Positions 24,604 to 37,020 of a stretch of DNA of 64,000 nt are shown here, piece after piece. The notes below the pieces were generated by a model. It was not told the DNA's origin, searched no databases, and worked only from the letters and a program-made list of their open reading frames with translations. The stretch comes from Kalaharituber pfeilii (Eukaryota; Ascomycota; Pezizomycetes; Pezizales; Pezizaceae), in contig WHUZ01000010.1 of assembly GCA_015179045.1 (NCBI GenBank), forward strand, positions 868,001 through 932,000. The letters run 5' to 3'. Every line of letters begins with the position of its first letter. Within the stretch, counting starts at the first letter, position 1. The translations under genes were made by a program, and so were the position numbers.

Positions 24604-26503
24604 GAACGGAGTTCGAATCGGACTTACACCATTCTTTTTGTCTTTTTCTTCTTTGCAATTTGCTGCAGAGCAAAAATTTTACCTCTCACTCAGGTGGTCT
24701 TTTTTACCTTTTGTTGGTAATATGCTTGGCGTGTGGGGAGACTAACTAGATGCGGTATACCAAAACGTTGTTGCAAATGACTAGCTGGAGTATGTAGGTT
24801 GATCGTAGCGGGCAGAGGCGCCAGATTAGCATGAATGGATGATCAGTGAGGCGAGCATAATGGGGAGCCGCGGGAGGAAAGGGAGAAGGGCACATTGTGT
24901 CCCTTGCGGAGTGAGGGGGACGGTGGAAACAGGTATGTGAGTAGTTGAGGTCATGTACAGCTGGGAATGAAGGGTGCTTGCTGTTTTCTGAATTCCTTTT
25001 GACTTTTGAATGTAGTAACATGTGCATGGCTCGTGCACCTCATAGTACTAATAGATTTAAAGCTAGCGTTGATAGTTGACCCACCAACCGGCTTTTCCCC
25101 TTCCGCTGCTAAAAAAAATGCTGTGGTGGCGATTTTATCATTATTTTTTAATTTTAACGGTAATAATAATAATAATATTATTATAATTTTTATTTTACGG
25201 AAAGAAATGTGTTTTAAAATTTGGGGAGCTTGCGAAAAAAAGGGGAACGAAGAATGAAAGGTACTAGCAGTATTTATATATATATGTGTGTGTGTGTCAA
25301 AAGTATCAATATCAACATCACAATCCAACGGCAGCTACGGTAGTGTCTGCTTCGCCGAGCCCGAGTTTATTAGTTTATCGGCTGTGACATTGGCGCTGTG
25401 AAGGTATGCATTAATCTCATGGTTATACTAAGTATCTTGATGGGGTATATATTAAATACCTTGCGGATGAATATTCGAATCTACCAAAGCTCACATGAGA
25501 TGCATGATGCACAATGAATGTAAGGGGCCGCGGGAGGAGTAGGTCGGGGGTCGGGGCCTGGGTGATCGTATCCAGGGGAAACGCATAGAGTGAAGTATAA
25601 ATATTGGATCATTGAGAGTTGGGGACAGGGGAGTGGGAGATATCCCGCTTATATACTGTATATCTTGCCCGCTCGCTTTAAGCTTATAGGTTCCGGGAAA
25701 CCCTACAAAAACTATCAGCTTGCAGGAGGGATATAAGAGAGAAAGAAGCAAAGTAAGTAGTATATACATGACTATATATATGTAAGGATTTTGTGGCAAT
25801 TGGATTGAATTCCGGGAGAGAAGGGGAAGTGGGAGATTAATAACGAGATCTAGATAGAAATGTAAATACATTTCATTTACTAATATGAGGGCCACCCCCA
25901 AAGAAAAATCTTAGCCATGACGAATGTGTCTTCCGGTTAACTTCCGAGAGGGTGCAAGGAAGCTGTACAGTCTATGATTGAAAGGGGAATATAAGAAGAA
26001 AGGGTAACGGAGGATTTGGGGGAGTATTAGGATGTATATGGAGACCAGAGGGAAGGTGTGAGGCTTAAAGGAATCCAACGCTCACACATCATATTAAAAG
26101 AGACAGGAGCCGTGAAGATAGTTATGCAAAGCCTCATATAAAAGCACAAACAGGACCGCGACAGAAAAAAAAACACCAAACGAGATACCTCATTTCGTTT
26201 CCCCTCTTGCTAAACGTTCTCCTAATAGATGTGAAAAGAACAAGAAGATAAAAGACGAACAGAGGTAACCAACCGGATGGACAGAATCAAAGGGACCATG
26301 CAAACAATGCAAATTAAGCAAAGGGTGGAAAAGAACAAAAACCCCAAAGACATCATAAGGAAGCTTCTCGTTTTTATTCCCTTCTCTTTTCAAACACCTT
26401 TATGTTTTTATCTGATGCACCGGTGCACATGCATCCCGTCAAAGACCCATCAACATCCATCTCCATCTCTCTCCCAATGTTTGCTGCTCGGAAGGCTGTT
26501 GGT
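24604..26503. other. AT-rich intergenic stretch
   Basis: Contains the pol III terminator-like T runs after the tRNA, an AAT/ATT-rich tract around 25160-25200, and a (TA)n(TG)n microsatellite at about 25274-25298. Open frames have no conserved features. Confidence 0.45.
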
Positions 26504-26704
26504 TCATGAAGGGGCATAAATCCCCCGATTCCTAGCCGGCAACATTCTCCTCTTGGGACTTCTTCTACACGCAAAACAGTCGAACCCGGAGACTTCAGTT
26601 CGGACCACTTCGAAAATCGTACATTTCGGCCCGTTGGAGCAGAGCGAGGTGCGATTTATGTAGCTGTCGCCGCAGGGATGGATTGAGAGAGTGAAGTGGC
26701 ACAT
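26504..26704 (-). CDS. possible small cysteine-rich protein
   Basis: A 66-codon frame starting MCHFTLSIHPCGDSYINRTS, with a CSNGPKC pair and an FDCFAC motif, ending GIYAPS. The spacing of Cys/His resembles small ascomycete hypothetical proteins that begin MC and carry CG and DCFAC-type motifs, possibly metal-binding. No signal peptide is visible. Upstream on the same strand a TATATATA run lies at about 27001-27011. No domain is identified; the evidence is codon character and motif spacing only. Confidence 0.45.
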   Translation of the reverse strand: MCHFTLSIHPCGDSYINRTSLCSNGPKCTIFEVVRTEVSGFDCFACRRSPKRRMLPARNRGIYAPS

Positions 26705-28107
26705 CTTTCTCTTCCTGAGTTATGGGGGAAGAGTTTGGGGTTGTGTAAGGGGTGCAAAGAAGTCGGCTTTGCGTGTAGCGGGCGACACTTCAAGTCGGGA
26801 GAGCTGACGTCGTCGGTACGTATACCAATCTTGGATATGCGTCTAGGCCTTCTTCTGCTCGCGCTATGCTTGGGAACTGTCCTTCGGAGCGAAAGCTGAG
26901 TAACGATAACTGCTGTCTAACAAAGCTTCGTCTCGCTTTGTATCGTATGCGACCATTCGCTCTCAGGCTCAAAGGTGAACTGCAGGGCAGGAATATGTGC
27001 ATATATATATAGCCACCACCACCATCGGTCTACCATATGAAAAACTAAAAAAAAGGCAAAAAAAATTCAACGACAATCAAAAGCCGGGTAAGGAAGAGCG
27101 GAAGTGCAAACGACTGGTCGGTTGGTCGCGTAAGGCGTTGAACGTGACGGAGCTGATGTGAGTCCTACCGGTACAGGCAGCGTGCCCTACCAGGTATGGG
27201 ACCTATGACTGTATCTCCGGGTTTGGTGCTCTCCCGCAATCTGCAATTCCTTTGCACCCTCTTGCTTGCGATTTCCTGCTGTCGCTGGAGAATTGGAAAT
27301 CTCCGCTACTTGCATATCGCTCCAGCGGGTCAGTGATGTTCCCGCATTTGATCATATCGCCGCTGGGACGGAGCTTGGACGATTACATTGTGTACGTAAC
27401 ACAGCATTTTCTTTTTGCTTGAAGGTGGCAACAGGCAGGGCGGCAAAGGTGCGATGCATCTGGGGCTTGAAATCAACAAGTTGTGTGTGTGTGCATCATG
27501 CGAGACTTGTGGCCATTGATATTCTGAGAAAATGAGGCTGAAGAAGAATGATGCAGCTAAAAGCAAGTACGGTTTTCCACTTGTATATGATACGAAAATG
27601 CTTACGCGAGAAGTCCAGCCGATCATCGTGACCGTATAGAGACTGAGTTCGTCACGGTGTAACTGTATATGACGAAGACGCATGGCTAGCAGTCTCAGTA
27701 AACGTGCTCGACCAGCCCCGCTGCCTCCCCTACCTCCTCTTCCTCCTCTGCCTGCACCTCCATCCCCTCCTTCATCTCCTCCTCCATCTCCTCCATCTCC
27801 ATTCCTTGCGGGCGCCTTCCCTTTTCCCGGCCCAACGATGGTTTTCCGTCCTATATTCTTTTTTTGGGAGCATTTTGAATGTTCATCGGTGCAGTATGTA
27901 GAGAATGGAATAGAAGATCGAGACTTTGTAGCAATGAAAAAGAAATAGATATGTAAGATAAAGGGTTAGTAAATAAACCGAAGAGTCAATTGATTACTCT
28001 ATGAACGAATAAAAAATATGAACAAAAATATCAAGAATCAATATTAGCTCAAGACGGATAATGGCATAGAGAAAATAACCATACAAACGATTGTACAAAG
28101 TATCGAA
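26705..28107. other. intergenic stretch with CTC-rich tract
   Basis: Holds a CCTCCT/CCATCT low-complexity tract at about 27715-27810, open in more than one frame and therefore not treated as coding. Otherwise nothing recognised. Confidence 0.4.
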
Positions 28108-28193
28108 CTAATGAACTAAGAAACAAGGAACTAGGAAACAAAGAACTAAGAAACAAAGGACTAAGAAACAATGGACTAAGAAACAAAGACAAA
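28108..28193. repeat. 15-16 bp minisatellite, about five units
   Basis: Degenerate direct repeats of GAACTAAGAAACAAAG run five times with single-base changes and one-base length variation. A shorter GTGA/GAGAG-rich direct-repeat zone lies at about 28355-28430. Confidence 0.75.
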
Positions 28194-28650
28194 CCATATT
28201 GTTTACTAAAAATGAAAAGAAAGCAGTCCGCCATTAATAAATGCCAAGAACAAATATTGGACTATGTGACAGTAGGTACCATATTAGAATCAACAGTGTA
28301 ATACTTAAGAGCAAGCGACACAATCATGATTGGAGTGATAAAGAAGGAAATAGTGAGGGGTATGAAATCGGGGTGTGAAATTGAGAGTTGTGAAGTTGAG
28401 AGAGGTGACAGTGAGAGGCGTGACAGCGAGCATGATGGGTACTGATATCGGGGCTGAAAACTGTAGTTTGAATCAAGTTAACCTTTCTGAAAGAGCAAGC
28501 AATCAAACTTTTCACATGGTTACCTTATTCACCTCTCCTCTCTTATGTCGAGCCATGTGTTGCGCTTCCAAGATCTCCAGGACTTTCTTAAAATTATTAG
28601 TCATAGGGATTAAAACTTTATTCTCTGCACTAAGAAGTTATGCAAGGTAC

Positions 28651-28717
28651 TTTTTTTTTTTTTTTTTTCTTTCTTTATTTCACGTAACCCGGCTTGCAGC
28701 TGTTCGCCATGGCAGGG
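28651..28717 (-). mobile_element. 67-bp LINE-tail micro-insertion (type A)
   Basis: On the minus strand it reads CCCTGCCATGGCGAACAGCT, GCAAGCCGGGTTACGTG, then an A-rich tail. It is flanked by a perfect 12-bp duplication TATGCAAGGTAC at 28639-28650 and 28718-28729. Confidence 0.9.
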
Positions 28718-28729
28718 TATGCAAGGTAC

Positions 28730-29320
28730 TAGTAATTATCAAAATGTTCGCATGCAGTGAGAGGAGCGGGTATGTGCCGCCTGCATACCGCTGAATTCAT
28801 GCAACAAACTTTTCGTTTGAAATGCTACCATTACAAGCTTGTGTTCGGGCAAATGGAATTCCAGTATATTCTAACTGAAATGCGTTCTTGAAGCCTTCAA
28901 CTACTGCAATCGAAGATGCTTGGTGGACTTATCCCCACTACCCCCTCGTGTGGATGGCTTCTTAGGCCGCTGGAATGATAGCGTATGACGAAGCTCAGGC
29001 ACTTTCCATCGATGAGGTAGAGGCGTTTAGATACACTATCAGAATGTTACATGTGTAGATCTGCAATCTTGCAGATGCCGGTCGTGCCACTAGTAGAGAA
29101 AACTTCGTGGCACATGACTGGACGACTGGAAGCCGAGGAGTTATAGGCTACTTGAACCCGTCGTAACCAAGGCCAACGTCGAGGCAATCTGATCTCGTGC
29201 TCAGACTCTCCCCCTTGTTTGATATGCATACGAACGAAATACCTCGAAGCCAACACCATCCCCGCTTTTCCCATTTGCAGATCGCGGTCTATGTAGCCGG
29301 TAGTCTGGTTGGCTATTGAG
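28730..29320. other. gene-free stretch
   Basis: No gene or repeat recognised between the type-A insertion and the LINE tail. Confidence 0.4.
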
Positions 29321-29484
29321 GAGGTGCTCTTTTTTTTTTTTTTTTTTAATATCATTACTCGCATTCCGGCAAGCTATGGCGAGATAGAGGACGCATAGAA
29401 GATAACTAACTAAAAAGTTGCAAAATCACAAGTCACAGTAAAAACGTTCGCGGCGCTAGGCACGAAGGAAAAAAAGAAGGAAAC

Positions 29485-29990
29485 TCAGCGCTCTACCCAC
29501 TCTATCAACTCAACCAAGGGGTCTCTTCCGCCCTCCTTCGCGTTCGGGGGGTCATTCACCGCCTCCATACCCCCAGGCCACTTCTGTCTCCAGACTCTGC
29601 GTTCTGCCCAGATGTGTTCTACTGTCTCTTGTCCCTCCCCGCACCACCAGCATTCTGGGCTTTCCGCCTTGCCCACTCTGTATCTCCGGGCTCTGAGGCC
29701 CTTTCCCCCCATTAGCCCTGCCAGCATGGCTGTCCGTCCCCCTAGCCGTTGCAGTGGTCTATAACTCAGGCCCAACCTGTCTCTCGCGCCCTGCCATGGC
29801 GAACAGCCGCAAGCGGGGTTACGTGATATTAAAGGAAAAAAAAAAAAAAAAGAAAAATCCTGTCTCTCTCTCTTGCTCTGTGCGCTTTCGCTCTATGCGT
29901 ATTCCGGCCTCCGTCACCACTTCGTCTTGATAAGGTAGGAGTGCGCCGATTTTGGGGGTGCTCTCACTTGAGCAGCTATAGTCAGGTCCT
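29485..29990 (-). pseudogene. LINE ORF2 C-terminal fragment (zinc-finger end)
   Basis: The frame reads ...RIERKRTEQERETG, is broken by the nested insertion, then resumes LSYRPLQRLGGRTAMLAGLM and the zinc-finger-like CWWCGEGQETVEHIW segment before RVWRQKWPGG. The CxxC...H block is the usual C-terminal motif of fungal non-LTR reverse transcriptases; here the fourth ligand position reads Ala-Glu rather than Cys. The RT core is absent because of 5' truncation. Confidence 0.75.
29786..29858 (+). mobile_element. 73-bp LINE-tail micro-insertion (type A) nested in the LINE
   Basis: Begins GCGCCCTGCCATGGCGAACA, then GCCGCAAGCGGGGTTACGTG and ATATTAAAGG plus poly(A). It is flanked by the 10-bp duplication CCTGTCTCTC at 29776-29785 and 29859-29868. 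It splits the LINE ORF2 and has the opposite orientation. Confidence 0.88.
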
Positions 29991-30011
29991 GGAGTAACCA
30001 ATTGAGGAGAC

Positions 30012-30210
30012 TTAGATAACACGGACAGGTTACAGGATGACTCGGGACAGGTAGTTCCTTGTACGGTAAGCGGATCGCCAGTGGCATGTGCTAATATGCA
30101 GAGTTTTCAAGGGTGGCGAGATCGCATGTACCCGAGTACAATGTCATGTATATCGAAGATATGTTGCTACCCACTCACAGCTTTTCTCTTTCTCCTCAGA
30201 GGTACCTAAG
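30012..30210. repeat. dispersed repeat, copy 1
   Basis: This segment (GATGACTCGGGACAGGTAGT, CCTTGTACGGTAAGCGGAT, TATGCAGAGTTTTCAAGG, ATGTACCCGAGTACAA, CCCACTCACAGCTTTTCTCT) recurs in reverse complement at about 44930-45165. No terminal repeats or coding region were identified. Related GACAGGTTAT..AGTATGGCAGGT motifs recur at 30448-30471 and 31075-31098. Confidence 0.75.
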
Positions 30211-31702
30211 CTAAGATATGTACCCAGAATACTCCAACATCTAAATAGGTGCTGTAAAATAGACAGATAGTATCCATTGCTGCCTTGCGACGGACCAGAG
30301 CGGTGAGAACTGGCGGAACGAACGTACGACCAAATGCGAATGCGAGTGCGAAAGCGTGGATGCGAAAAAGCAGAGAAGAGAACGTTGATTGTACAGACAA
30401 ACCTGTCATATTGGATAAGGATCGGGCCGGGAAATCTTATGTAACAAGACAGGTTATCTAGTATGGCAGGTTGGAGTGCAGAGATAAATTTCGAGGTAAA
30501 TACATGCAATAAATACCTACATGAATAAGAGACCATACAGGAGCAAAGTAAGAGGTAATAGTGGCCTGCATCAAGAGACGCTTCAAGCTCAACAAAGTGA
30601 TGTACTTTTCAAGCTACAGAAGGCAAGTGCTGCTTGTTCATCCTTCTGTGCTGTACATCTTGTTGCTGATCAAAGCACTTAGTTGTGAACAATGAATTAT
30701 TTGCTTCATGGAGACTGGCTCTGGTTTCTCGAATTCATCTTATTCAAGCTGATCCTGATCCATTGGGTGGGTCTATGGCATCTGGGTCTACCAGTTCTGA
30801 GTGATAGGTATCCGTTAAGTGATAAGCATACCTTAGTCGTCCTCTCAACTACAAATCTACCAAAGAGACAGAAGCACGACTAGGTAGTATACTGAAATGA
30901 AAATTCTATCACTAAGTATAATGATCCTTGCTAGTATTGGTACTATCCAATATGGCAGGTCCAGTTACTAGTAAATTCGGGAAACTGGCCAGCGAAATCA
31001 TTATCCATCCAATAAATGAAAATATCCAATAATCCCACAGGCCCAAATTCGGGCCGAAAAGGTTTATGCAATATGACAGGTTATCCAGTATGGCAGGTAT
31101 CCAACATGCCAGGCTTGTCTGTATGTGCAACAGTACAGAAAGTCTATATATATGATATTGCCTCACGTGCTGCCTTATCTCCACATCCTATCCATGCCAA
31201 GCTTGCCTTTTACCCATTCTGTCATCGTCACCACAGTGCAGTGGAAGATACATGGTTCCTTGAATAATATCCTGCCAGTGGAGGTCATAGCACGAGCTTT
31301 AGCTTTTTCCTTGGTTCTTTTTCTGACGAAATTGATTTAAAGCTGGTGCTACAAATTGCTGGATAATCAGCTGGTAGAAGATGTGGATCAATCTAGTACA
31401 AACTGTAGCAAGCCTGGTGTGCTTCGGTTCGAGACTGGATGTGCTTAGCCCTAACATTCGGTTGACTAATCAAAAGGGCATTGCAAGACCCGCACTGCGG
31501 TCGGCTTTCCGGAACCACAGGGTCTTGACATGAGACTACTGCAGCGCAACCTCCCCCAAACCACCCTACCTTACAAATTTTCTTTTTAAGAGGGATTTGT
31601 TTTCGAAAATCTTGTCTGGTCTCTCTTCTGCAAGCGAGAACGGTCTATCTTGTCATTCGTGATTTGTCCTTTACCTGATAACAGGAGCACTTGCACTGAG
31701 AA
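30211..31702. other. gene-free repeat-containing stretch before the deaminase
   Basis: Carries two GACAGGTTAT..AGTATGGCAGGT motifs about 630 bp apart and further TATGGCAGGT variants at 30950-31100, which point to an unidentified repeat family. The last 150 bp before 31703 would be the deaminase promoter and leader. Confidence 0.45.
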
Positions 31703-33370
31703 ATGGACCCTGCTTTCAGTTGTGAAAGCCAAAACCCGGCATGTGATCCTATGGTCCTAGCACATCTTTGTGCTGCATCAATAGGGTTCCAAATTAATCC
31801 AGCGTTAGAAGAGCCACGCCGTACAGAATGTCTTAATCTCCCAAGTAGGGAGCATCGTCTTGCTCAGATTGCAGAAGCTATTGCAATCTGCGCAGTCAAG
31901 AAACCTGCGGATGAAGTCCTGGCAGTACATTTACGTTTAAACCATCAGGCAATACAACTCACCCTCGCAGGCAACGACGCTATTGCCAAAGAGGTACAGG
32001 ACCATCTCCGCAATATGTGGGACTACTTGGCCAATATTTCTATGAACTCTAGGAAGATTCCTGCATTAAAGGACTATGAGCTGGGGGAGGATAATGTCAG
32101 TCCGGAAAGCATGGAGGATTTGCCTGAGAGATTGGGGGATGCAATAAGAGATTTCCAACAGGCAGTGTACAAATTCTGTCCGCCCAAATTTCGAAAGACA
32201 TTCCAGAAGTGGTATAGGAAGCTCGAGAATTTTGGGAATAAAATACGGGGGGAAATTACTTTTCAGTATGCCAACCGCCCAAATCAATCTGAGATTTTCC
32301 AGCTTCTGGAATTTTTTGCCGGAGTTGACGAGGTGTTATCTTCCGGAAGAAAGATCAACGTTGCCCTCATTAGTGAGTATATGGATGCAGCGACCACACT
32401 TGCAGAAGCGATTATGGCCTCCCACGGTTGTTGTGAGTTCTGGGATAACTATGTACCCGGTAACTTAATTACTTCTAGCTCTAGAATATGTTCTTACTTC
32501 AACAAAGCTAATTAACAGTTCTTAGAAAATGATTCCATCCACATACGGCGTGCTCTTGAAAAGTCGACGTCCTTGCATAGACACATGGACATTTTAATCC
32601 GATGTGCATGTTCTCCAAGGCTTCATGCGTGGTTCACTAAGCCGCTGCATCTTACAGTCTTGAAACCCCCCCGGGTTTTGCCCGTGGAATGGCCATCTAA
32701 AGAATCTCTCAGCACCTGGCTAGAAATTGCACAATCCTTGATACCTACCAACGAAACATTAGACAGTCTTCAAAGTGTGGCTGCTAATGCCACCACACTT
32801 CCACACAATACTAAAGTCCATTGTGAGGTTCAGCTCGCCTTGCACTTGCATACAACTCATCAAAATTCAAATTCAACTAGCTTTACCTATATTGGTGTAT
32901 CAAAGCTCAGTTGCCGGCCATGCTTTATCTTTCTTGATGCTCTCAATCACCTTGGAGGTGCCACTTACCTGACTCGTAGGACACACAGCAAATGGTACCC
33001 TGGGTGGGGGATGCCAGACTGTAACGGAAGCTCTCTTACTTTCAAAGAGGAGACCCAGTTGAAGGAAAGAATAGTGGCGCGGATGAAAGAGGAATTTGTG
33101 GAATTTATAACGAAGGTAGAGCATGAACGTCTTAGGCGGTCAGACAGTAGTGATGCATCTTTCAATGCGGAGAATATCAGGGCTAGGCATTGGAAGGTCC
33201 GACGAGGGGAAGAGTTGCTCAGAACACATCAAAAAAGGTTTCAGCGGCCAATAGGGCCTGCAAAACCGACAATTGTCAGTCCGGAAAACATATTCCACGT
33301 GATCGTTGTTATGGTTATGGCCACATCATTCATTGGCATCTTCTTGAGAACTCCGAAGCTGGGTGGCTGA
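31703..33370 (+). CDS. OTT_1508-like deaminase-fold protein with C-terminal membrane segment
   Basis: Two exons, 31703-32452 and 32519-33370, give 533 residues; the 66-bp intron uses a GTACCC donor and AACAG acceptor. The N-terminal half is helical with no recognised motif. The C-terminal half carries a zinc-deaminase signature: KVHCEVQLALHL (His351, Glu353) and SKLSCRPCF (Cys382, Cys385), then THSKWYPGWGMP, typical of the fungal OTT_1508 deaminase family (Pfam PF14441). By fold it would bind zinc and could deaminate a base or nucleoside; substrate and activity are not known from sequence. A hydrophobic stretch IFHVIVVMVMATSFIGIFL close to the C-terminus could anchor it in a membrane. The intron and intact frames argue for a functional gene. 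Confidence 0.88.
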
Positions 33371-34396
33371 CATCGGTTCGATGATGAATTCAGTGGTAGT
33401 GATTCTGTATACAGTATACTGGGTATGAGAACATTTTTTGCTTGGGTTGAAGCTTACAAAAATTCTAATAATACTTCTAATAGCTGGGTAGCTATATGTT
33501 GCTAGAGAGACTTTAATGAAGGAGAGTTAGTTTTGGTGATTTGCTGAAACAGAATGACAACGGTAATGCGTTGGGGTCAGCTGAACCCAGGATGTAAATG
33601 TCGGGTCGCCAAGCCGCTGACTAAACTGCCTAGTGCGAGACTCGGCAGGATCCTGTCTCTATAGTACAAAGAAACTGTGCATAAATCGAAAGGAAAGTTA
33701 AATAAACTATTGTGTACTTATGGGGCAGACTGTATGCAGACACATTGATTGCACTACGTTTTACCCAATTCATTTATAAACAGCGGAGATAAGATTATGC
33801 AACCAGAGTAAGATAAGATACCTCTCTGCCAATATGTATTAGTGAGGAGAGTTGTAATATAATACTCAATACCTCTCACTGCTAAGAAAATCTCCAACTG
33901 CATTGCCAACACTACAACTAAACTAGTACCACTAATCTTAAAACAGAGTTATGTACAGCACTTTCACATACATGACAAAACCTTCAGAAAGAACAGATTT
34001 TCTCTGTTCTCGTGCCCAGACTCTGATTTTCTGTATCATAACTTTAACACACTCATGACTGCCAAATCAAATTATAACGTTTTTAAAATTAGGCTGCAGC
34101 TGTGCCATAATTGAACCCTTAAATACTCAATTGAGGCACAATTTATTCAATTAATACCCAAAAAGTATGTAATTCAGTTGTACTATAGGATATATTATAT
34201 AATCTTTGCCCAATTGTGACCTAACCTTCGCACTGAATTGGGTACAATTTTTGATACAATATCGAAAAACCTGAGCCAAATTAGCCTTCCTCGCTGCGGA
34301 TAGGGCTTCCAGTGGTCATTAGGCACAAATGCTCTCTGTGTTAGAAGCATAATTATGAGGGTGGTGTTCGTAGTTATGGTTGGAGACATCTGCACA
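33371..34396. other. AT-rich intergenic stretch after the deaminase
   Basis: No gene recognised. Position 34012 carries a reverse copy of the recurrent GTCTGGGCACGAGAAC motif also seen at about 20454. Confidence 0.4.
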
Positions 34397-35914
34397 TACA
34401 GTCTACCCTTGCTATACCGGATCGCTAAGATCTCGCACTTTTCGTCCGGCATAGCAAGGTTCCGGTATAGAATACAATGCTTGGCAGACATGGAGGGTGA
34501 TAAAATTTTGTAAATTCAAATAATTACTGAAATAAGGAAATGAATGACATCAATACGCATCGCTCACAAAATATCGAGCCTTAAGTGTGCTTGAGAAACA
34601 TCAAATATGTAAACATTGACTAGAACCAAATATGCTAAAGAAAAGTTAAGAGAATCTGATAAACATTTTTTGAGATGAATTGGTAAGATTACTGTACTTT
34701 AACTTAACTTTGGTATCCTACGTATCTAATCTATCATTTTAAGGTGACCAGTAGCTGTATCTACTTAGCCAGATATTTTGAAACAAAGTGATAAGTGGTT
34801 TAGCAATTAATCTTGGAAATGATTGTACATGGAAAAGAAGCAATGAAGTGCCCACTTTCCATTACTTGAACAACATTGTAGCAAGTGATGGTAGCAGCGG
34901 TAGCAGCGGCATTATGCTAGCAGAAGCGGTGGCAGCAGTGATGGCAGCCAAGTGTGAGATGGGGTAGTCTAAGATGTATTAGTATTAGTGTGTCCCGTAT
35001 AGCAAATATTATTTGTATGGAGACAGGGGGGTACTTGTCTGGGGGTTTCTATCCGGTCCGGAATTGTTAGGGCGTCCGGTATAGCAAGGGCGATTTGTAT
35101 GGGGAACGGATGTTGTAGACAGAGGCCATCCGGTATATGGTGATGTGCATCAACAAGGGACCAGTTGTTACATTCGCCCGCTTGCTGACTAATATCACAA
35201 AAATTGTCTTATTCCCCTTGTTCTGTTGTCGCCCTGAGCCCACAACTTCCCAAATTCAGTACCACATACCCCTATAACGAACCTGTTTTTTGACATCGGA
35301 CAACTTGAGCGAAGTTCCTAAGAGTGAGCATATTCTACTTACTTGTTCTCAATGGAGAGGCTAGTTCTGTAGAACATGTTGGCCTCATCTATGCCAAATG
35401 CCTCGTCCTACTAAGTGAAGAAGAGCTTGCCTGCGCACTGCTGCTAGCAGGAAGTAAAAAATATCAGTTACGGTGGAAGTAGATACCTCCATTGTATTTA
35501 GCAAAAGTGAAGAATCTTTGGAAGATAAATTTGAGTCAGATCAAGAAGAGGAACAACGTGATGCACAGGAGATTCATGATTTGAGCATGGCAACAAATGT
35601 TTATCAGGATTTGATGTAAATATAATAGATATGGACTTTCCTGCTATTGAGCTCAGATATCAACATGGTCTACAGGTCTGTCACATATTTCTGATATCAT
35701 CATTACATCAGGAACGGAAGATTTTTGCGTCCTGTGCGTCAGACGACACTAGCGCCTCTGACGCAGACTGGCCACCCGGGGTGCGCAGCCCTCTGACTGC
35801 TATGCCTGGGTACCGCATTGCTGCTGTCAATACCCGGAAGCTAGAGTTAAAATGTGGTGTCTAGATGCAGACCTTTGCTGTTCACTTCCAGACACCTATC
35901 CAGCGTTCCATTGT

Positions 35915-36130
35915 CAGGACGCAATTGTAGAACTATACTGTCAGGACGCCATTGTATTGCTGTACTGTCAGGAGGCAATTGCGCAGCTGTACAGTCAGGA
36001 CGCAATTGTAGAACTATACTGTCAGGACGCCATTGTATTGCTGTACTGTCAGGATGCAATTGCACAGCTGTACGGTCAGGACGCAATTGCATAGCTGTAC
36101 GGTCAGGACGCAATTGTAATCCTGTATAGT
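35915..36130. repeat. 27-bp tandem array, left arm
   Basis: About eight units of the type TCAGGACGCAATTGTAGAAC + TATACTG. The period of 27 is a multiple of three, so several frames stay open (for example repeated YCQDAIV-type nonapeptides). I regard this as a consequence of the repeat rather than evidence of coding. The same unit family appears inverted at 39030-39345. Confidence 0.85.
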
Positions 36131-36244
36131 TGGGAGGAAGTGCCTTCTATATGTCTACATCCACATCCAATGTATCCACTCATCAAAATAGTATATTCAT
36201 TCTATATACATGCTAAAGCATCAAAGGCTTCTACACTGAAGGGC

Positions 36245-37020
36245 CTGCTATGCTACGTCGATGCTGTCATGCATCCTACGCGTAGGCTGCCATAGCACGC
36301 GAATGCTGCCATGCTGCGTGAGTGCTGCCGTGCTGCGCGAATGCTGCTGTACTGCGTTGAATGCTGCCATGCTGCGCGAATGTTCTGCCACCAACGAGAG
36401 GTTAGCCTTGCCACGGCGCGATGAGCATGAAACCACAACTCACCTTGGTGCCACGCTGCGTGAATGCTGCCACACGCGAGAGGTTAGCCTTGCCACGACG
36501 CGATGAGAATGATACCACAACTCACCTTACTGCCACGCTGCGCAAATGCTGCTATGCTGCGTGAATGCTACCACACTGCGTGAATGCTGCCATACCGCGT
36601 GAATGCTACCCTGCTGCGTAAATGCTGCTATGCTACGTGAATGCTACCATGCTGCGTAAATGCTGTTATGCTGCGTGGATGCTACCATACTGCGTGAATG
36701 CTGCCATGCCGCGTAAATGCTGCGACACGCGAGAGGTTAGCCTTGCCACGAGGTGATGAGCATGATACCACAACTCACCTTGCTGTCATGCTGCGTGAAT
36801 GCTGCCATGCGGGGATGTATTCTGCCACACGCGAGAGGTTAGCCTTGCCACCACCCGATGAGCATGATGGCACAACTCACCTAGCTGCCGTGCTGCGTGA
36901 ATGCTGCCATACTGTGCGACTGCTGCCGTATTCGAGAAGTTAGAATTACCACAGGCATGATAGGTATGATGCTAGGACTCACCTTGCTACCGCGCTGCTA
37001 TGGTACTCATGTGCTGCCAT
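36245..37020. repeat. 19-bp tandem array with interspersed longer unit, left arm
   Basis: Many units of AATGCTGCCATGCTGCGTG with transitions. They are interrupted five times by a longer block GCGAGAGGTTAGCCTTGCCA...GATGAGCATGATACCACAAC. Mirrored on the right arm at 38340-38880. Confidence 0.85.

Larger units (their letters stand above)
29321..29999 (-). mobile_element. 5'-truncated Tad-type LINE
   Basis: Minus-strand copy. The poly(A) tail appears as poly(T) at about 29331-29348, preceded (in element sense) by the type-B end CTCGCCATAGCTTGCCGG...GCGAGTAATGATATTA. The ORF2 C-terminus follows. ATTGAGGAG occurs on both sides (29312-29320 and 30000-30008), a candidate 9-bp target duplication. 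It is interrupted by a younger type-A insertion at 29786-29858. Confidence 0.75.

Noticed and set aside
27682..27948. Proline-rich open frame
   Set aside because: It arises from a CTC/CCT low-complexity tract, and the remainder of the frame has no protein character.
35852..36129. Nonapeptide-repeat open frames (YCQDAIV type) in the left foldback arm
   Set aside because: The 27-bp repeat period keeps several frames on both strands open at once; no start context, intron or domain supports coding.
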